NCBI RefSeq assembly: GCF_047948215.1
Contig: NC_134461.1
Coordinates: 87,168,245 to 87,232,244 of the forward strand
Origin: Lycorma delicatula
Taxonomy: Eukaryota > Arthropoda > Insecta > Hemiptera > Fulgoridae
Direction: 5' to 3'
DNA length: 64,000 bases
Shown here piece after piece: positions 24,020 through 35,319 of the stretch. The position numbers and the translations under genes are program-made. The first letter of the stretch is position 1. Each line of letters starts with the position of its first letter. Below the pieces are notes generated by a model that made no database searches, was not told where the DNA came from, and was given only the letters and a program-made list of their open reading frames with translations.

Positions 24020-25370
24020 TGCAGAGCAGAGGTAAAGACAATCTTAAAGCAGAAACTTGAGTACAAGAGTAGTAAGTGAACTACAGATTATGAAAGGATG
24101 GATAAAGAAGAGAATGGTTGTGTGACTGAGAAGTAGGCCAAGAGGTGAGGAACTGGAGTGGGAGGAAGAGAGTAAGTGTGGCAGACAATGAAGTAAAGTA
24201 TATTGAAAAGTGAAATAGATATATGGATACATTGAATAACTAACAGGAAGACAATTCATTGTAATGAAATATTGGAACTATGAAAAGCATTTAATGATGA
24301 AGTAGATTCATTCGTATGTCCAAGAAAGAGAAAACTGCCCAACACTTAAAAAAAGTAATAATGATAAAAATTGGAATGACAAAAAAAATTTCCACAGACC
24401 AATAAATCTGACATCACATAAAATTTAGTTAAGAATGCTATAGAAGAATGTTAATTATAGAAGATTGTAAATAAAATTAAAGATATTGATTTAAATAATT
24501 AGTGACATTAGATATTCAATCAGATGTACTATGGGTGATTGGGTGAACAGAGAAAAAATAAGTATAAAAATGCAGCATAAAATAAGTATGCTGCATTCAA
24601 AGATTAAAAAAAAGGAAATTTGACTATGTAAAATAAGACAAATTATTATTGATAAAACATAGAATAGAGTAGAAAGACAGAACACTGAAATATCTGTGTT
24701 TCAATCAGAGAGCAAGAATAAGAACAGGAGATAACATGATATAAAATTGGACTGGAAAGAAAGGGTGAGCCAATAATGTTGCATGTTCCCCACACTAATA
24801 TTTTTTGAAGAAAACAAATAATCTAACAATGTTTGGATGGAGGAAGGTAAGTCATCATTGGTAGAAGAACAGTGGAGTGTATAAGGTTTGTAAACGGTAC
24901 AGTTGTACCAGCTAACAGTAAAGAAAGTGTGACTGAGATGTTAGAAGATTTTTAAAAAATGTGAAGCATAAAAAATAGACAAAGACGATGATGCTAACAG
25001 AAAATGGACAAAGATGAGACTTTCAAAAGAAATTGTTAAAGTGCTATGATTGAGATGAGGCTACGTATGATAAAAAGATATAGACATTCATAAAGTATAA
25101 CTAAAAACAGCACTGGAAATGTGAATCTGGAGAAAATGGAAGGAGAGAGTTCAGGGAACAGAATCAGGAATGTACTGGAAAAGATTGGATATGAAGATTG
25201 CTGAAAGACACTAAAAGAAGAAAATGAATTGGCTCAAACATTGTAAAAGAGAATGCCTACCGAGGACTGCAACAAAGGGAATGTTATGATAAAAGAGGAA
25301 GGAAAGGCTGATGAAGTAGGATGAACCAAATACTGAATCTAAAGCAGTGATTCTGAAGTAGGAAATAAGA
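24020..25370 (+). pseudogene. eroded LINE reverse transcriptase relic
   Basis: Plus-strand pieces in shifting frames resemble the C-terminal half of an RTE-like LINE: FHRPINLTSHKI (RPI...TSH), a TVQLYQLTVKKV-like palm remnant, ALEMWIWRKMERVQGTESGMYW (EMW-YRRM region), WLKHCKRECLPRTATKGML (GH-LR region). Stops are frequent and no YADD motif survives intact. It lies in EHMT intron 2, opposite to the gene. Confidence 0.55.
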
Positions 25371-25865
25371 TTCTGTTATAAAAAAAAAAAAATGGAGAAC
25401 TGATACGAGAAGAATTGCCTACAAACAGAAGTATTGAGTGTAATCTGATAAAAGTGTTTTTTTAATTTTTAAACATAAAAATTAATTCAATCAATCAATT
25501 TTAAAAAAGTAATGAGTAAAACATTTTCTTTTATATCTTAATAATAGCACCAAATTGTATTAGAAATATGCACAATAAAAATTCTTACCAATTACCAAAT
25601 TATATAAGTCTTTATTATTTAAAATATACTAATAGACCACACAATTTTGCCAAAGCTTTCCCAAAAGAACTGAAGCATATACATCAATAATGAATTTTTT
25701 TTAATAAACTTCAGCCAAAGTATGAAACAAGAAGTATCTCAAACAAAATTTTGTTTTTGTTAAAACAATTAAAAAATGTTTAAATCTCAAATAAGTTAAA
25801 AGTAATTAAAAAGATGATACAAGGGTTCCATAAAATATTTTGCATGTTTTTTTTAATGTTTTTTT

Positions 25866-26334
25866 TTTTTTTTGTCTTCAGTCATTTGACTGGTTTGATG
25901 CAGCTCTCCAAGATTCCCTTTCTAGTGCTAGTCGTTTCATTTCAGTATACCCTCTACATCCTACATCCCTAACAATTTGTTTTACATATTCCAAACGTGG
26001 CCTGCCTACATAATTTTTCCCTTCTACCTGTCCTTCCAATATTAAAGCGACTATTCCAGGATGCCTTAGTATGTGGCCTATAAGTCTGTCTCTTCTTTTA
26101 ACTATATTTTCCCAAATGCTTCTTTCTTCATCTATTTGCCGCAATACCTCTTCATTTGTCACTTTATCCACCCATCTGATTTTTAACATTCTCCTATAGC
26201 ACCACATTTCAAAAGCTTCTAATCTTTTCTTCTCAGATACTCCGATTGTCCAAGTTTCACTTCCATATAAAGCGACACTCCAAACATATAATTTCAAAAA
26301 TCTTTTCCTGACATTTAAATTAATTTTTGATGTA
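25866..26334 (-). mobile_element. RTE LINE 3' fragment (second copy)
   Basis: This is the 3'-terminal 460 bp of the element at 5.6-8.4 kb, in the same orientation, with the same GTCTTCAGTCATTTGACTGG end and a poly-T run on the plus strand. By eye there are about a dozen differences. Homology stops at TTTTTGATGTA (26334), so it is heavily 5'-truncated. It keeps an open frame of 139 codons (YVWSVALYGSETWTIG ... GHILRHPGIVALILEG). It lies in EHMT intron 2. Confidence 0.9.
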
Positions 26335-26852
26335 TAAAACAGATACTAGAAATAATCCAAAAAATAGTTCATATAAATCTAAGACTATTATGTTGTCATA
26401 ATCAATAAATATGAAAACTGATAAGAATAAATTATTTAATATAAATTTTAATTAAATCATTGGAAATAGTTTACTAAAAAAAACACAAAAATGCCAACAA
26501 AAAAAAATAGTTTAAAAAATTTGACTTGGACACAACTCAATAATGGAGTGATACTGAAAAATAGGCATTTTTCACACATTTAAAAAATTCCACCTCTCAT
26601 AAAATGTAGAGTAACTATAACTGGGCAACTATCTATAGTTACTTCTGAAACAAATAAATTTTAAACAGATCTATTACATTTTTTTAATTTTCAATCTAGA
26701 TAGCGCTATATCAGAATATAGCTCAAGGAGAGAAAGTACTGTAATCAGCCCAATTTGGGCATAAGTTGTTTTCACTGGATCTTGATGTTTTGACACCTAA
26801 GGAACCCAAAAAACTGGATGGAAATTTTCCGGATGTTAATGTTAATGTTCGC

Positions 26853-26883
26853 GTGTGTGTGTGTATGTGTGTGTGTGTGTGTT
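26853..26883. repeat. (GT)n microsatellite
   Basis: Interrupted GT repeat. The following CTTTAGGACTACTGGACCGA motif resembles short stretches of other dispersed repeats in the window (TATAACTCTGGAACCAATGA at 39.6 and 41.3 kb). Confidence 0.85.
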
Positions 26884-27134
26884 CTGTGTTGGCTTCTAAA
26901 TCACCTTATATCTTTAGGACTACTGGACCGATTTTGACCAAACTTGAACAGATTACTTCTATACACAGAATGTCTGAAAAGTTCCCGAACTAAATTTCTG
27001 AAGTCTATATAAGTAGCACCATCTCTAGCACAACCAAGAAACTATGTAGTACAATATCTGAAAAGTGTGTGTTCAAAATTTCATCACGTATCGTCACTCC
27101 AGTCTCAAGTTATATTCGGCCACGTACATTGTGT

Positions 27135-27350
27135 ATCATGTGACCTTGTGCGAGAGCTCGAAACATGGAACATCCCAACCCCGTAGGAGAAGACACCCAC
27201 CTTGTGACGCTTCCGGTCCCCACACCACCACCCCCGTTCATAGCCCTGATGGACTTTAACAGGAGTTGTCTTTCGCCCTCCAACTTTTTTTATATCTCAT
27301 AGTAATAAGCCAAACCTCATTGGGATGCCACTGATTTAAATGCCTCAGTA
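27135..27350. repeat. repeat inserted in mariner leader
   Basis: A G+C-richer block between the mariner left TIR and its ATG that shares a motif order with 8600-8820 (CCCCG-AGGAGAAGACA, CCACCACCCCCGT, ATGGACTTTAACAGG). Family unknown. Its position inside the TIRs suggests later insertion, or a leader that is naturally long in this family. Confidence 0.4.
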
Positions 27351-27417
27351 GACATTTACATCATTGTTTCATAAACTCAGCTTTTGCATTCGCTGCAGGC
27401 CTCATCCGGATCACGAC

Positions 27418-28068
27418 ATGGAACAGAGAAGCGCAATAAAATTTTGTGTTCGACTTCAAAAATCTTTTGTTGAAACTTATTCTATGATACAGCAAGCATT
27501 CAGTGATGAAGCCACATCTCATACAACAATATACACATGGTGGAAGCAGTTTAACGACTGTAGAGAGCCATTGGATGATGATGAACGAGCAGGAGGCTGT
27601 CAACAGCTGTTCAAGATGAAAACATTGCGAAAGTGTGTGCACAACTGGTCAAACTGTCCCAACTGGTCAAACCATAAATTCTAAATTCTGTTTGGAAGTA
27701 ATGAGGCGCCTGATCAGTCACATTCAACAAATCCAGCCTGAGTATTGGGATCCAGGTAGTTCGACCCTCTTGCACAATGCCTTGGCACACATGTCAACAG
27801 TTTTAATACGTTATTATGTCGCAAATCAAATCACCATCTTATCACATCCATCCTATTTACCTGACTTGGCTTCAGGAGACTATTTTTTGTTCCCGAAACT
27901 CAAATTGAAGATGAAAAGTTGCTTTTTCAATGACATTCTAGCCATCCAAAGGACTTGCACCAGCAGTTGAAGGTGATCTCACAAAGTGAACTCTCCAGCA
28001 TGTTTTACGAGCTCTATCGGTGCTGCAATGAGTGCATAACTAAAGAAGGGTTGTATGTAGAGGGCTGA
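27418..28068 (+). pseudogene. mariner transposase, central deletion
   Basis: It starts MEQRSAIKFCVRLQKSFVET, then SHTTIYTWWKQFNDCREPLD: the mariner N-terminal helix-turn-helix domain. After DDDERAGG the frame shifts, and near 27680 the sequence jumps to the C-terminal part: LLHNALAHMSTV (damaged QDNA motif), SYLPDLASGDYFLFPKLKLKMK (YSPDLA-DFFLFP, third Asp region), then in another frame LHQQLKVISQSELSSMFYEL and EGLYVEG at the end. About 200 central residues, including the first Asp, are missing. Not functional. Confidence 0.85.
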
Positions 28069-28424
28069 TTTGAGTAAATTTGTTTATCTTTAAATATGTA
28101 TTTTTATTTAATTTAGTTTGGGAACTTTTAAAACATACCGTGTATATGGGGCATTGATGCCATTAAATTTTCAACTTAAAAGGTCAAGGGTTGAGGATGT
28201 GAAGCAAGGTCACCCTCAGTATCTCAGATGTTGCCTAATTAAGGTCATATTTTCTTAAGACACATTTGTTAAAAATTAAAAAATAACAATATTTGCAAAA
28301 AACATTTTGCAAAATCACATCCCATCCCAAAAAATTCTCTAGACTACTGCTATGTTGTAATGTCACGGGAGAGTGGTGAAATTAAATAAATTAATAATAT
28401 TTAAAGTGTAAAAAAATAACTCGG

Positions 28425-28510
28425 CCTGGCTGGGTCTTGAACTCATAACCAGGTTGACTTGGTACCTGGTGTGTTAAGCCTCGCGGTTACACCAGTCTGC
28501 CGACCATACA
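28425..28510 (-). mobile_element. tRNA-derived SINE-like head
   Basis: On the minus strand: GGTCGGCAGACTGGTGTAAC, CGCGAGGCTTAACACACCAG, then GGTTATGAGTTCAAGACCCA. This has box A (TGGTGTAACCGCGAGG) and box B (GAGTTCAAGACC) at tRNA spacing. It lacks a proper tRNA acceptor fold by eye, so a SINE head is likelier than a tRNA gene. It is far less A+T rich than its flanks. Confidence 0.5.
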
Positions 28511-28519
28511 AGCAAAATT

Positions 28520-29614
28520 TGTTCTATAATTCAAAATTAGAAATTTGTTTTAGGCTGTGAAATTACATTAGTTTAGTTAGAGCTGACTGTCACTGCTAGT
28601 ACCGCCACACCAGTGCTAATTAAATACCATATGCACACGCGCTTTAATTAGAATGTTTCAATTAAATAAACAAATAATTTTATATTTTAATAAAATTAAA
28701 AATATTTTAAATTAAGTTGTGTGTGTAAGCCGTGCATCAAAAACAACCCACAGTTGGACTTTCCTGTAACATGGCTTTAGTCGCGTGATGGGAAAGTCCT
28801 AAAACTGTGTTGTCAGCTTTTTTCTTTTAAAACAAGGAAGATACATTTAATATTAACTTTGGTAATGTAAACTTTTTTCATGTTATAACACTGATTTTGT
28901 GTCCTCAGCTATTTTTTTATCATTATTTTACGCCCTTAAATTTTCAAGTCAGATCTAGTGGAACCATCAGGTTAGTCACAACTGACAATCTTTTTGATTG
29001 ATTGATTGATGAGAAACCTGGATATCAGATTTGGCTTTACCTAATAGGCATCTGGACCTCTAATTTAACTTTTTTGTGAGCTCCAGGTGGATACTTTAGA
29101 CAGCTACATAGACAAAAGCACAATAAAGAAACCACTGTCCTTGGTAATTCACAGATTATTTGTCTCTCATTGGGACACCTCTCTTATAGTAATCATACCC
29201 CTAATCTTAATCGTACTCTTCTGCAAGCTAACCATAACTTGATATTTCATATTCAATTATTTTTTCAGTACATCAAGTTCTAATCCAAACAATGTTTCAG
29301 TGCGTTTAATACTCTCAATCACAGTCTGATTTATTAGTGTCATAATATGAGGCAAGTCAATTCCTGTTGTTCATAAATAAAATATAATTACTAAACAGTA
29401 ACAGAGACATTCTTTTATGAAAAGTTATCTTTATGAAAAATATAAATATCCAAACTAAGACTTAAAATAGGTCACTGATCACTTAGAACATTAAATGAAA
29501 CAAAATTTTAAATAACTGCATATTAAATAATTAGAAATCTACTGTAACTATGAAGAAATGATTCATTACAATTCAATTTCAAAAAAATAAAATAAAATAA
29601 TCTGTTATAATTAC
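28520..29614. other. EHMT intron 2, unassigned
   Basis: A+T-rich intron. Near 28748-28806 there is a weak inverted repeat (CACAGTTGGACTTTCC ... GGAAAGTCCTAAAACTGTG) around a 25-bp centre. No coding sequence recognised. Confidence 0.4.
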
Positions 29615-31356
29615 CTGTATTATCAATATCTTCAGAAGGTCCAACACCAAAGATTGATGAAATTCGTTTTGCATCAATATCTGCACTAATTTCTTTGTTG
29701 CTATCTTCTTCAATTGTATTGTTAGAATCTATCAAATTCTGCTTTTTCTGTTCTTCATCTTCATTAACCCCTTCCTCCTCCTCCTCCTCCTCCTCCTCTT
29801 CTTCTTCCACTCCTCCCTCCACCGCCTCCTCCGCTTCTTCACCCTCTTCTTCTTCTTCTTCTTCTTCTTCTTCATCTTTGTCCAATTCATGTTGTTTCTG
29901 TTCTTTTGCCATTAACTTGTCATCATATTTTCTACGACGTGTCATAGACCAAGTTCTGTTACTATTTTTAATATGGCCACCTTTAAATGTATATTTTAAA
30001 CCTTTGAAATACCTTGATTTTCTTTTAACAGCTCTACCATAAAATTGCTTTTGTGTTTTATTATCATTATCAATAACTTTATTATCATTTTTTTTCTTAT
30101 CTACTATATTTTCAGTCATCTCATTTATTACTTCTTCACCTTCCACTGTTTTACATATTTCTTTATTAATGACACATTCTGTTTGTAATAGTTCTTCACT
30201 GTTATCACTACTATCACATTTAGATTGTTTATGATTACTACTCTGTTCTAATGTGGATTTTAACTGATCAATCGTACATTGTAATTTATCATCATACGTA
30301 GGACTTCTCATTTTATTTTCTGATAATGAAGATAATGTATATGTTTTTAGTGATTTATTAGTTTTATTATTCTGTAATGACTTGCTTTGAATATTTTTTG
30401 TCGTATCATTTATAATACTACTACTTTGCCGAGGTGAACGTTGTCCTCTTCTATAACTTCTTTCATCACCTGAACTTAATGAATTAAAAGATTTCTCTTT
30501 ACGAGCTATTGCATTCTGTAAAACTGATTCTCTTTTATATTCTTTTGAAAATCGTCTCGAAGATCTTTTTAAACTTATACTTTCTTCTTCTGGTTCTTCA
30601 TTAATGACTGTTTGATGATTACGTAATGAACGTTTCCGTCTTGGTTCTGTAATAATTAAATCTTGATTTGGTACTGTCTTTTTTTCAATATTTCTTTTCT
30701 GAGGTGATGATATTAGAACATTACTTTTTTGTATCGTATCACAACTGTTATCTTCATTATCAACTTTTTCTGTTTTATTACTATTACCACTATCATCAAC
30801 TTCTTCTACAATTTCTTTTAATTTATTGCTAACATCACTGATTTTTAAAGAATTATTTTCAACTTGCACTTCAATAATTTTTCCTTCTACATTAGTATTA
30901 ACATTTTCACCACCCGAACAATTACCAGAGTTAATATCAGATTCTTTATCATCCTTATCAATACAATCAACTTGGGATTCAAATTTAGTTAACCCAATAA
31001 TATCACTTACTTTAATTCTTTGAAAATGTTCTGGTAATGCGACAGCTGGTTTCGGATCATCCTCATTCTCTTCATCTTCATTATCATTACTACGATTATC
31101 ATTATCCTCATCATTAAAATCACCATTATCATTTATTTTTGCCGGCGTACCTCTAGTAAATTCACTTTTCATTTCATTTAATATCTTTTTTATTAATAAA
31201 CTATCAATTTTATCAGAATCACTGTGCACTGTCGATATACTCGCATCCATATCCATCATTGTCCTCTGCTGATCTGCATCAACACCACCTTCTTCATTTA
31301 AGTCATCATCATCATCATCATCAACCGTGCTCTCAATCATATTTTCTAACAAATAT
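29615..31356 (-). CDS. EHMT: EHMT coding exon 2: acidic, basic-patch N-terminus
   Basis: Acceptor TTTATTGCAG precedes 31356 and donor CAG|GTAATT follows 29615. Translation starts at ATG 31340 and gives residues 1-575, ending in phase 1. The protein is low complexity: an Asp run near residues 7-13, several Asn/Asp/Glu stretches, a basic nuclear-localisation-like patch (PRRKRSLR, about 233-240), an Arg/Ser segment (about 260-310), a basic block (YGRAVKRKSRYFKGLKY, about 434-450) and two glutamate runs (about 489-525). EHMT proteins commonly have long, poorly conserved, charged N-termini before the cysteine-rich domain. The gene assignment rests on the downstream exons; this exon is attached by splice phase. 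The plus-strand serine-rich ORF opposite the Glu runs is a shadow. Confidence 0.8.
29771..29871. repeat. coding trinucleotide repeats (Glu runs of EHMT)
   Basis: On the plus strand CCTCCTCCT... (about 29771-29808) and CTTCTTCTT... (about 29845-29873) encode the two glutamate runs of EHMT exon 2 on the minus strand. Such pure runs are prone to length change. Confidence 0.9.
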
Positions 31357-33640
31357 CTGCAATAAACATAAAAAAGAGATCAACATAAAGACTTATCATA
31401 TTTATTGTAATAAATAAATTTGTTAATCTGAGAGTTACAGAGTAATAGATTATATAGATGACATCATTAAATAATAAAAATAAAAACATAAATTATAAGA
31501 TAAAAAATAGACATAATTAAAATCCATATTAATTAATTAAAATATCAGCATAAGAAATAATACAAATACAAAAAAAATACAAGAAAATAATTCACAACTG
31601 TTGAAAATTATTTTGATCTCATACTTATGTACAAGTTGAATGCGATGCAGAAAAATCTTTTTATTTAATTTGTATTAATTAAAATTTCATTACATAGTAA
31701 TATTGTTTCTATAAAAGAAAATCTTTTAACTGTATTTTTTATAAATTGGTGGGAAGATATTTTAAATGATTTAATGCATTTTAAAAACAGAATCAGAATC
31801 ATAAGAGAACCTTTCTCAGAAATATTGTGTTGTCATATGAAAACAGTCCGTTATCTGGTTTTGAAAAGGTGGATAATGTTATTTTTTAAGAATAAGTGAC
31901 TATGTATTTTAGCAAGACTTGCTTAATGTTGCTTTATAAGCACGAAAGACACCTTTGTGTTTATAAATATAAACACAAAGGTTAGAGTTAGCAGATTTAA
32001 TTTTCAAAATATCAGCTTACATGATTCATACTTACGGGTGCCAAATAATGATGATAAGACACTTTTTAATCTTAAAAACTGATCTTCTGACTTTTTATAT
32101 TGCATTATATTTACATGGGAACATACGTAAGCATAATAAATATTTAATAAAGGCAATTTAAAACAAAACTATAGTTTGATTTTCTTATAAACAAAATCAA
32201 TCTCATCAACCCCAGAAAGCTTGTCATCTAAGCAAAATAAAGTAAAAGAAAATAGGAAGGGACTGTTACCTGCAGTTAACTGGGAATTTGTCAGCTCAAG
32301 ACATGAGACCAAAATTATAATTCAACTGTTGACCTTTATAACAGCCTATTATAAAAACAATTTGCTCAGAATTTATGAGCATGAAAACAAGGTAACCTTT
32401 TATTATTATTTTTTGTAATGTAAATACAATAACACTGAATAATAAAATACACAGCTCATCATTATTTACATATGCATTAGTCTTTTTTTCAAATCAGATA
32501 TAGGTTACAGGTAATCAGATAACATTAGGTTTTGGACCACTTCACATATTTTAGAAATACATCTTTACCGATCTCAGTAGAATGAATCACTCTACATGTT
32601 GTGTCTTATCAAAGAAGGCCAGTAGTTTCAAATTAATCTAAAACTAATGTTAATGTTAATATTTTATAGCTGTAGTTAAAACTCTTAAATGATTTAAAAC
32701 TAAATTTTAAAAACAACATTATAAATATTCTGATAGCCTATTGATGTACACTATGATTGAGTAATCTCTGAGCATGTCAAAGAACACCATACTTAATGTT
32801 CACAAGCAGTAAAGTGAAAAATGTAAGAAAACAAATAACTCTAGTCAAAACGGTTCTAAGTAAAATCATTATTTAAACTGCATCCAACCACCAACCAGAA
32901 AATTATTTTATAGTCATTAACTAAAACCAAAGCTAACAATATAAAAATTTATAGTGATTTTATTCAAAATAGTTATTTGTAAAATAACGAACAGAAAGAA
33001 TTCATAATTTGTAAAAACTAAGAGTTGAATTAAACAGCTGTAGCAAAAGGACACAATTAATAGCTACTAGAATAATAAGATAAACAGCATAATTTACAAA
33101 AATGGTTATGAATCCATAAAAATACAAAACTCATGCATTACCGGGTTGCCTGCACAGTTGCAGGCAACTCTACTGAACAAAATATCTGACATTACTTTTG
33201 TTCTTATCCTATATTTTTTTCCGAATCGTTAAATAAATAAACTCACTAAAACTCCCTCCAAAATTCAACATTAAAACTCTTCACATAACAACTGTTTTCA
33301 ATATTTAACGTACATTTATCAGGTATTATTTAAAGTTATTCCTCCTTTAAGGTATCCACCCAATACCTCCTATTCTTTACCATTAAAAGAAATCAATTAT
33401 TTTCTCTCTTTTAAGAGTATACCTACCAAACCACCAAATTAATATCCCACAAATTCTAATAGCGGAAACATTTTTTAAAATGTTAAACATTTACTAATCT
33501 CTATTATTATACGTTGAGCACAATCTTTCACTTGGCTATTTATTAGGTTGATTATTTAAAGGTAGTTTTATATGTCTAACAATATGATCCCCATAAAACT
33601 ATGATCACATTTTCCTTTAATACAAAAATTTTCATCAAGA
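31357..33640. other. EHMT intron 1, left part
   Basis: A+T-rich with no recognised gene. Small perfect hairpins occur at about 31950-31980 (CCTTTGTGTTTATA with its inverse around two bases) and 33145-33170 (GTTGCCTGC-ACAGTT-GCAGGCAAC). ORFs of 60-66 codons here show no domain. Confidence 0.5.
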
Positions 33641-33649
33641 TTCCAAATT

Positions 33650-34780
33650 TATTGCTTAAATTAATAAGCTCCTCTTGAACCTGCACTTCCCATTTACCTG
33701 TATCTGAACTCATTTCTTAATATCCCTAGCAATACCTCTAACTGCCACTTTTAATCAATAGTTTCAGGCTATACCAATAGCTCCATCTAAACTACAATTA
33801 TGTTTTTCTACCAAAACTATCAAGTTACTCTTTCTTCCACAACTTTGTAATCGCTGAACAGTATACACCATTACAACATCCCATTCAGCTAACAAAAATT
33901 TATTCTAAACCACTTTAAAACACTTATTACTTACAAAAACATTTTTCCCAAACATTAATAAATAAAGATCTTGTTAAAACCAATTTTTTCACGCACTTAA
34001 CAACCATTCTGCAACTGATTTTCTACCATTTCTTATTATTTTAGGTTTATCTAAATTCAACGTCTGGTCTGATTTCTACACTATTTTCCCAGATTATTTA
34101 CCATATCCTGCGAGAGTGGTTTAACAACATCCAAACTATGTCATCTCACATGAGAGCACCCTAACTACCACGTTTCCAAATCATATCCTTCTTAAAGTAT
34201 TTCATTCTGCTCACTCAAAAACAATAAATAAATAAGCCTAATTTTAACCCATTATTTGTTTCAAAAGCTTCAAAAAACCTTTATGATCCATATTTTTTGG
34301 CCATAGTGTTTCTTTTAACACCTTCATGAACCTAAAGGATAGACCCAAATTAAACATTTTGCAACTATTTTGTAAAATAGATCCTCTCTACTAAAACTGC
34401 CAAACGCAGCATGGAGATCCACAAAAAAACTACTGTTTTTTTTCCTTTCCTTTTTTAACTTGTAAATTTGTTTTATTATCTAAATTAAATACAACTTCAT
34501 TTTTTAAATATAGCCTTTTCAGAATCCCACTTGATATTTCAACAGCATGTTGTAAAAATCAACTGAATCCTACAGTAAAGTAAGATTCCTGTAAACAATT
34601 TTAATATAAAATCTATAAATAAAATTTCTTGGCAATTACCTCTGACTGAAAAATTACTCCTTTTTTAGGTTAAAGTAACAAATACATAAAACCATCAATG
34701 CCAGCCATTTCACAACTTTTAACTTTCTCCAACACTACTTGCAAATCTGTCAACTTTATTTTTTAATTGTATATCATACT
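33650..34780 (-). pseudogene. strongly eroded LINE reverse transcriptase relic
   Basis: Minus-strand pieces in different frames keep the order expected for the start of an RT domain: VVLEKVKSCEMAGIDGF (K-AG-DG motif), then GKEKKTVVFFVDLHAAFGSFSREDL (F-DL-AAFDS-DR, motif A with the catalytic Asp). Further downstream the sequence is too degraded to read (EQNEIL, CSHVR). Many stops. It lies in EHMT intron 1 in gene orientation. Confidence 0.45.
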
Positions 34781-35134
34781 CACAAAATACAGCAGATCAT
34801 TTGCATGTTCTGCATAACAAGAAAATCAAACGCTAAATATTACACTTATTACTTTAATGTGTAAAAATACCAGTTCTATATCGTTATATCTAAGTGAATA
34901 GTACCGAGTGTGGGTTAACAAGTGTATGGATGCATATTTTAACTTCAACTGTTGCTATCATCAGCAGTTAAACAAAGAATAAACAACACTTAAGAAATTG
35001 CTAGACAAAATTGATAAATATAATAATCAGCTCCTTCCTATTATTAAACATACTACAAATAATGGTTAAAAAGGGAAAAAAACATTTTTATGACAAAACC
35101 AAACTATATTTTATCAAAAAAGAAAGTTTTGATT

Positions 35135-35310
35135 TAACCAATCTCTGTGGAAGAATGGTAATATATCAGTCTTGCATCTAGCAGTCCTGGGATCAAATCC
35201 TGGTGGTGAAGTATGAAATTGTTCATATACTACAAATTTTCCATTTGCATATTTCCACATATAGGTTTCTTTGTAAGCTTCTGTAGTGAAATAACTCATT
35301 AGTCAAAAAA
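35135..35310 (+). mobile_element. tRNA-derived SINE-like repeat
   Basis: CTCTGTGGAAGAATGGTAAT (box A-like) is followed by CCTGGGATCAAATCCTGGTG (box B-like GGATCAAATCC) and a body with CATATACTACAAATTTTCCA. The head resembles the SINE-like copies at 23.2 and 38.5 kb (tRNA head, then a CAxxxTACAAATT stretch). It is not a foldable tRNA as far as I can see. The minus ORF through it is incidental. Confidence 0.55.
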
Positions 35311-35319
35311 ATTTGTTTA

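Larger units (their letters stand above)
26962..28144 (+). mobile_element. mariner element, internally deleted, with TIRs and TA duplication
   Basis: Left TIR TACACAGAATGTCTGAAAAG and right TIR (reverse complement) TACACGGTATGTTTTAAAAG both continue TTCCC(G/A)AACTAA. Each end is bordered by TA (26960-26961 and 28145-28146), the normal mariner target duplication. It is 1183 bp overall. It lacks the central transposase region but has an unusually long 455-bp leader holding a foreign repeat (27135-27350). It lies in EHMT intron 2. Confidence 0.9.

Noticed and set aside
29695..30042. Plus-strand serine-rich ORF
   Set aside because: It is the antisense reading of the EHMT glutamate runs.
31055..31070. 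G9a-type H3-mimic automethylation site
   Set aside because: Only ARKEKS (about residue 280, near 30500) is found in the N-terminal region. It lacks the ARKS/T form, so I do not claim it.
35135..35215. Possible tRNA gene (box A and box B present)
   Set aside because: No convincing acceptor, D and anticodon stems. The sequence continues into a SINE-like body seen elsewhere.
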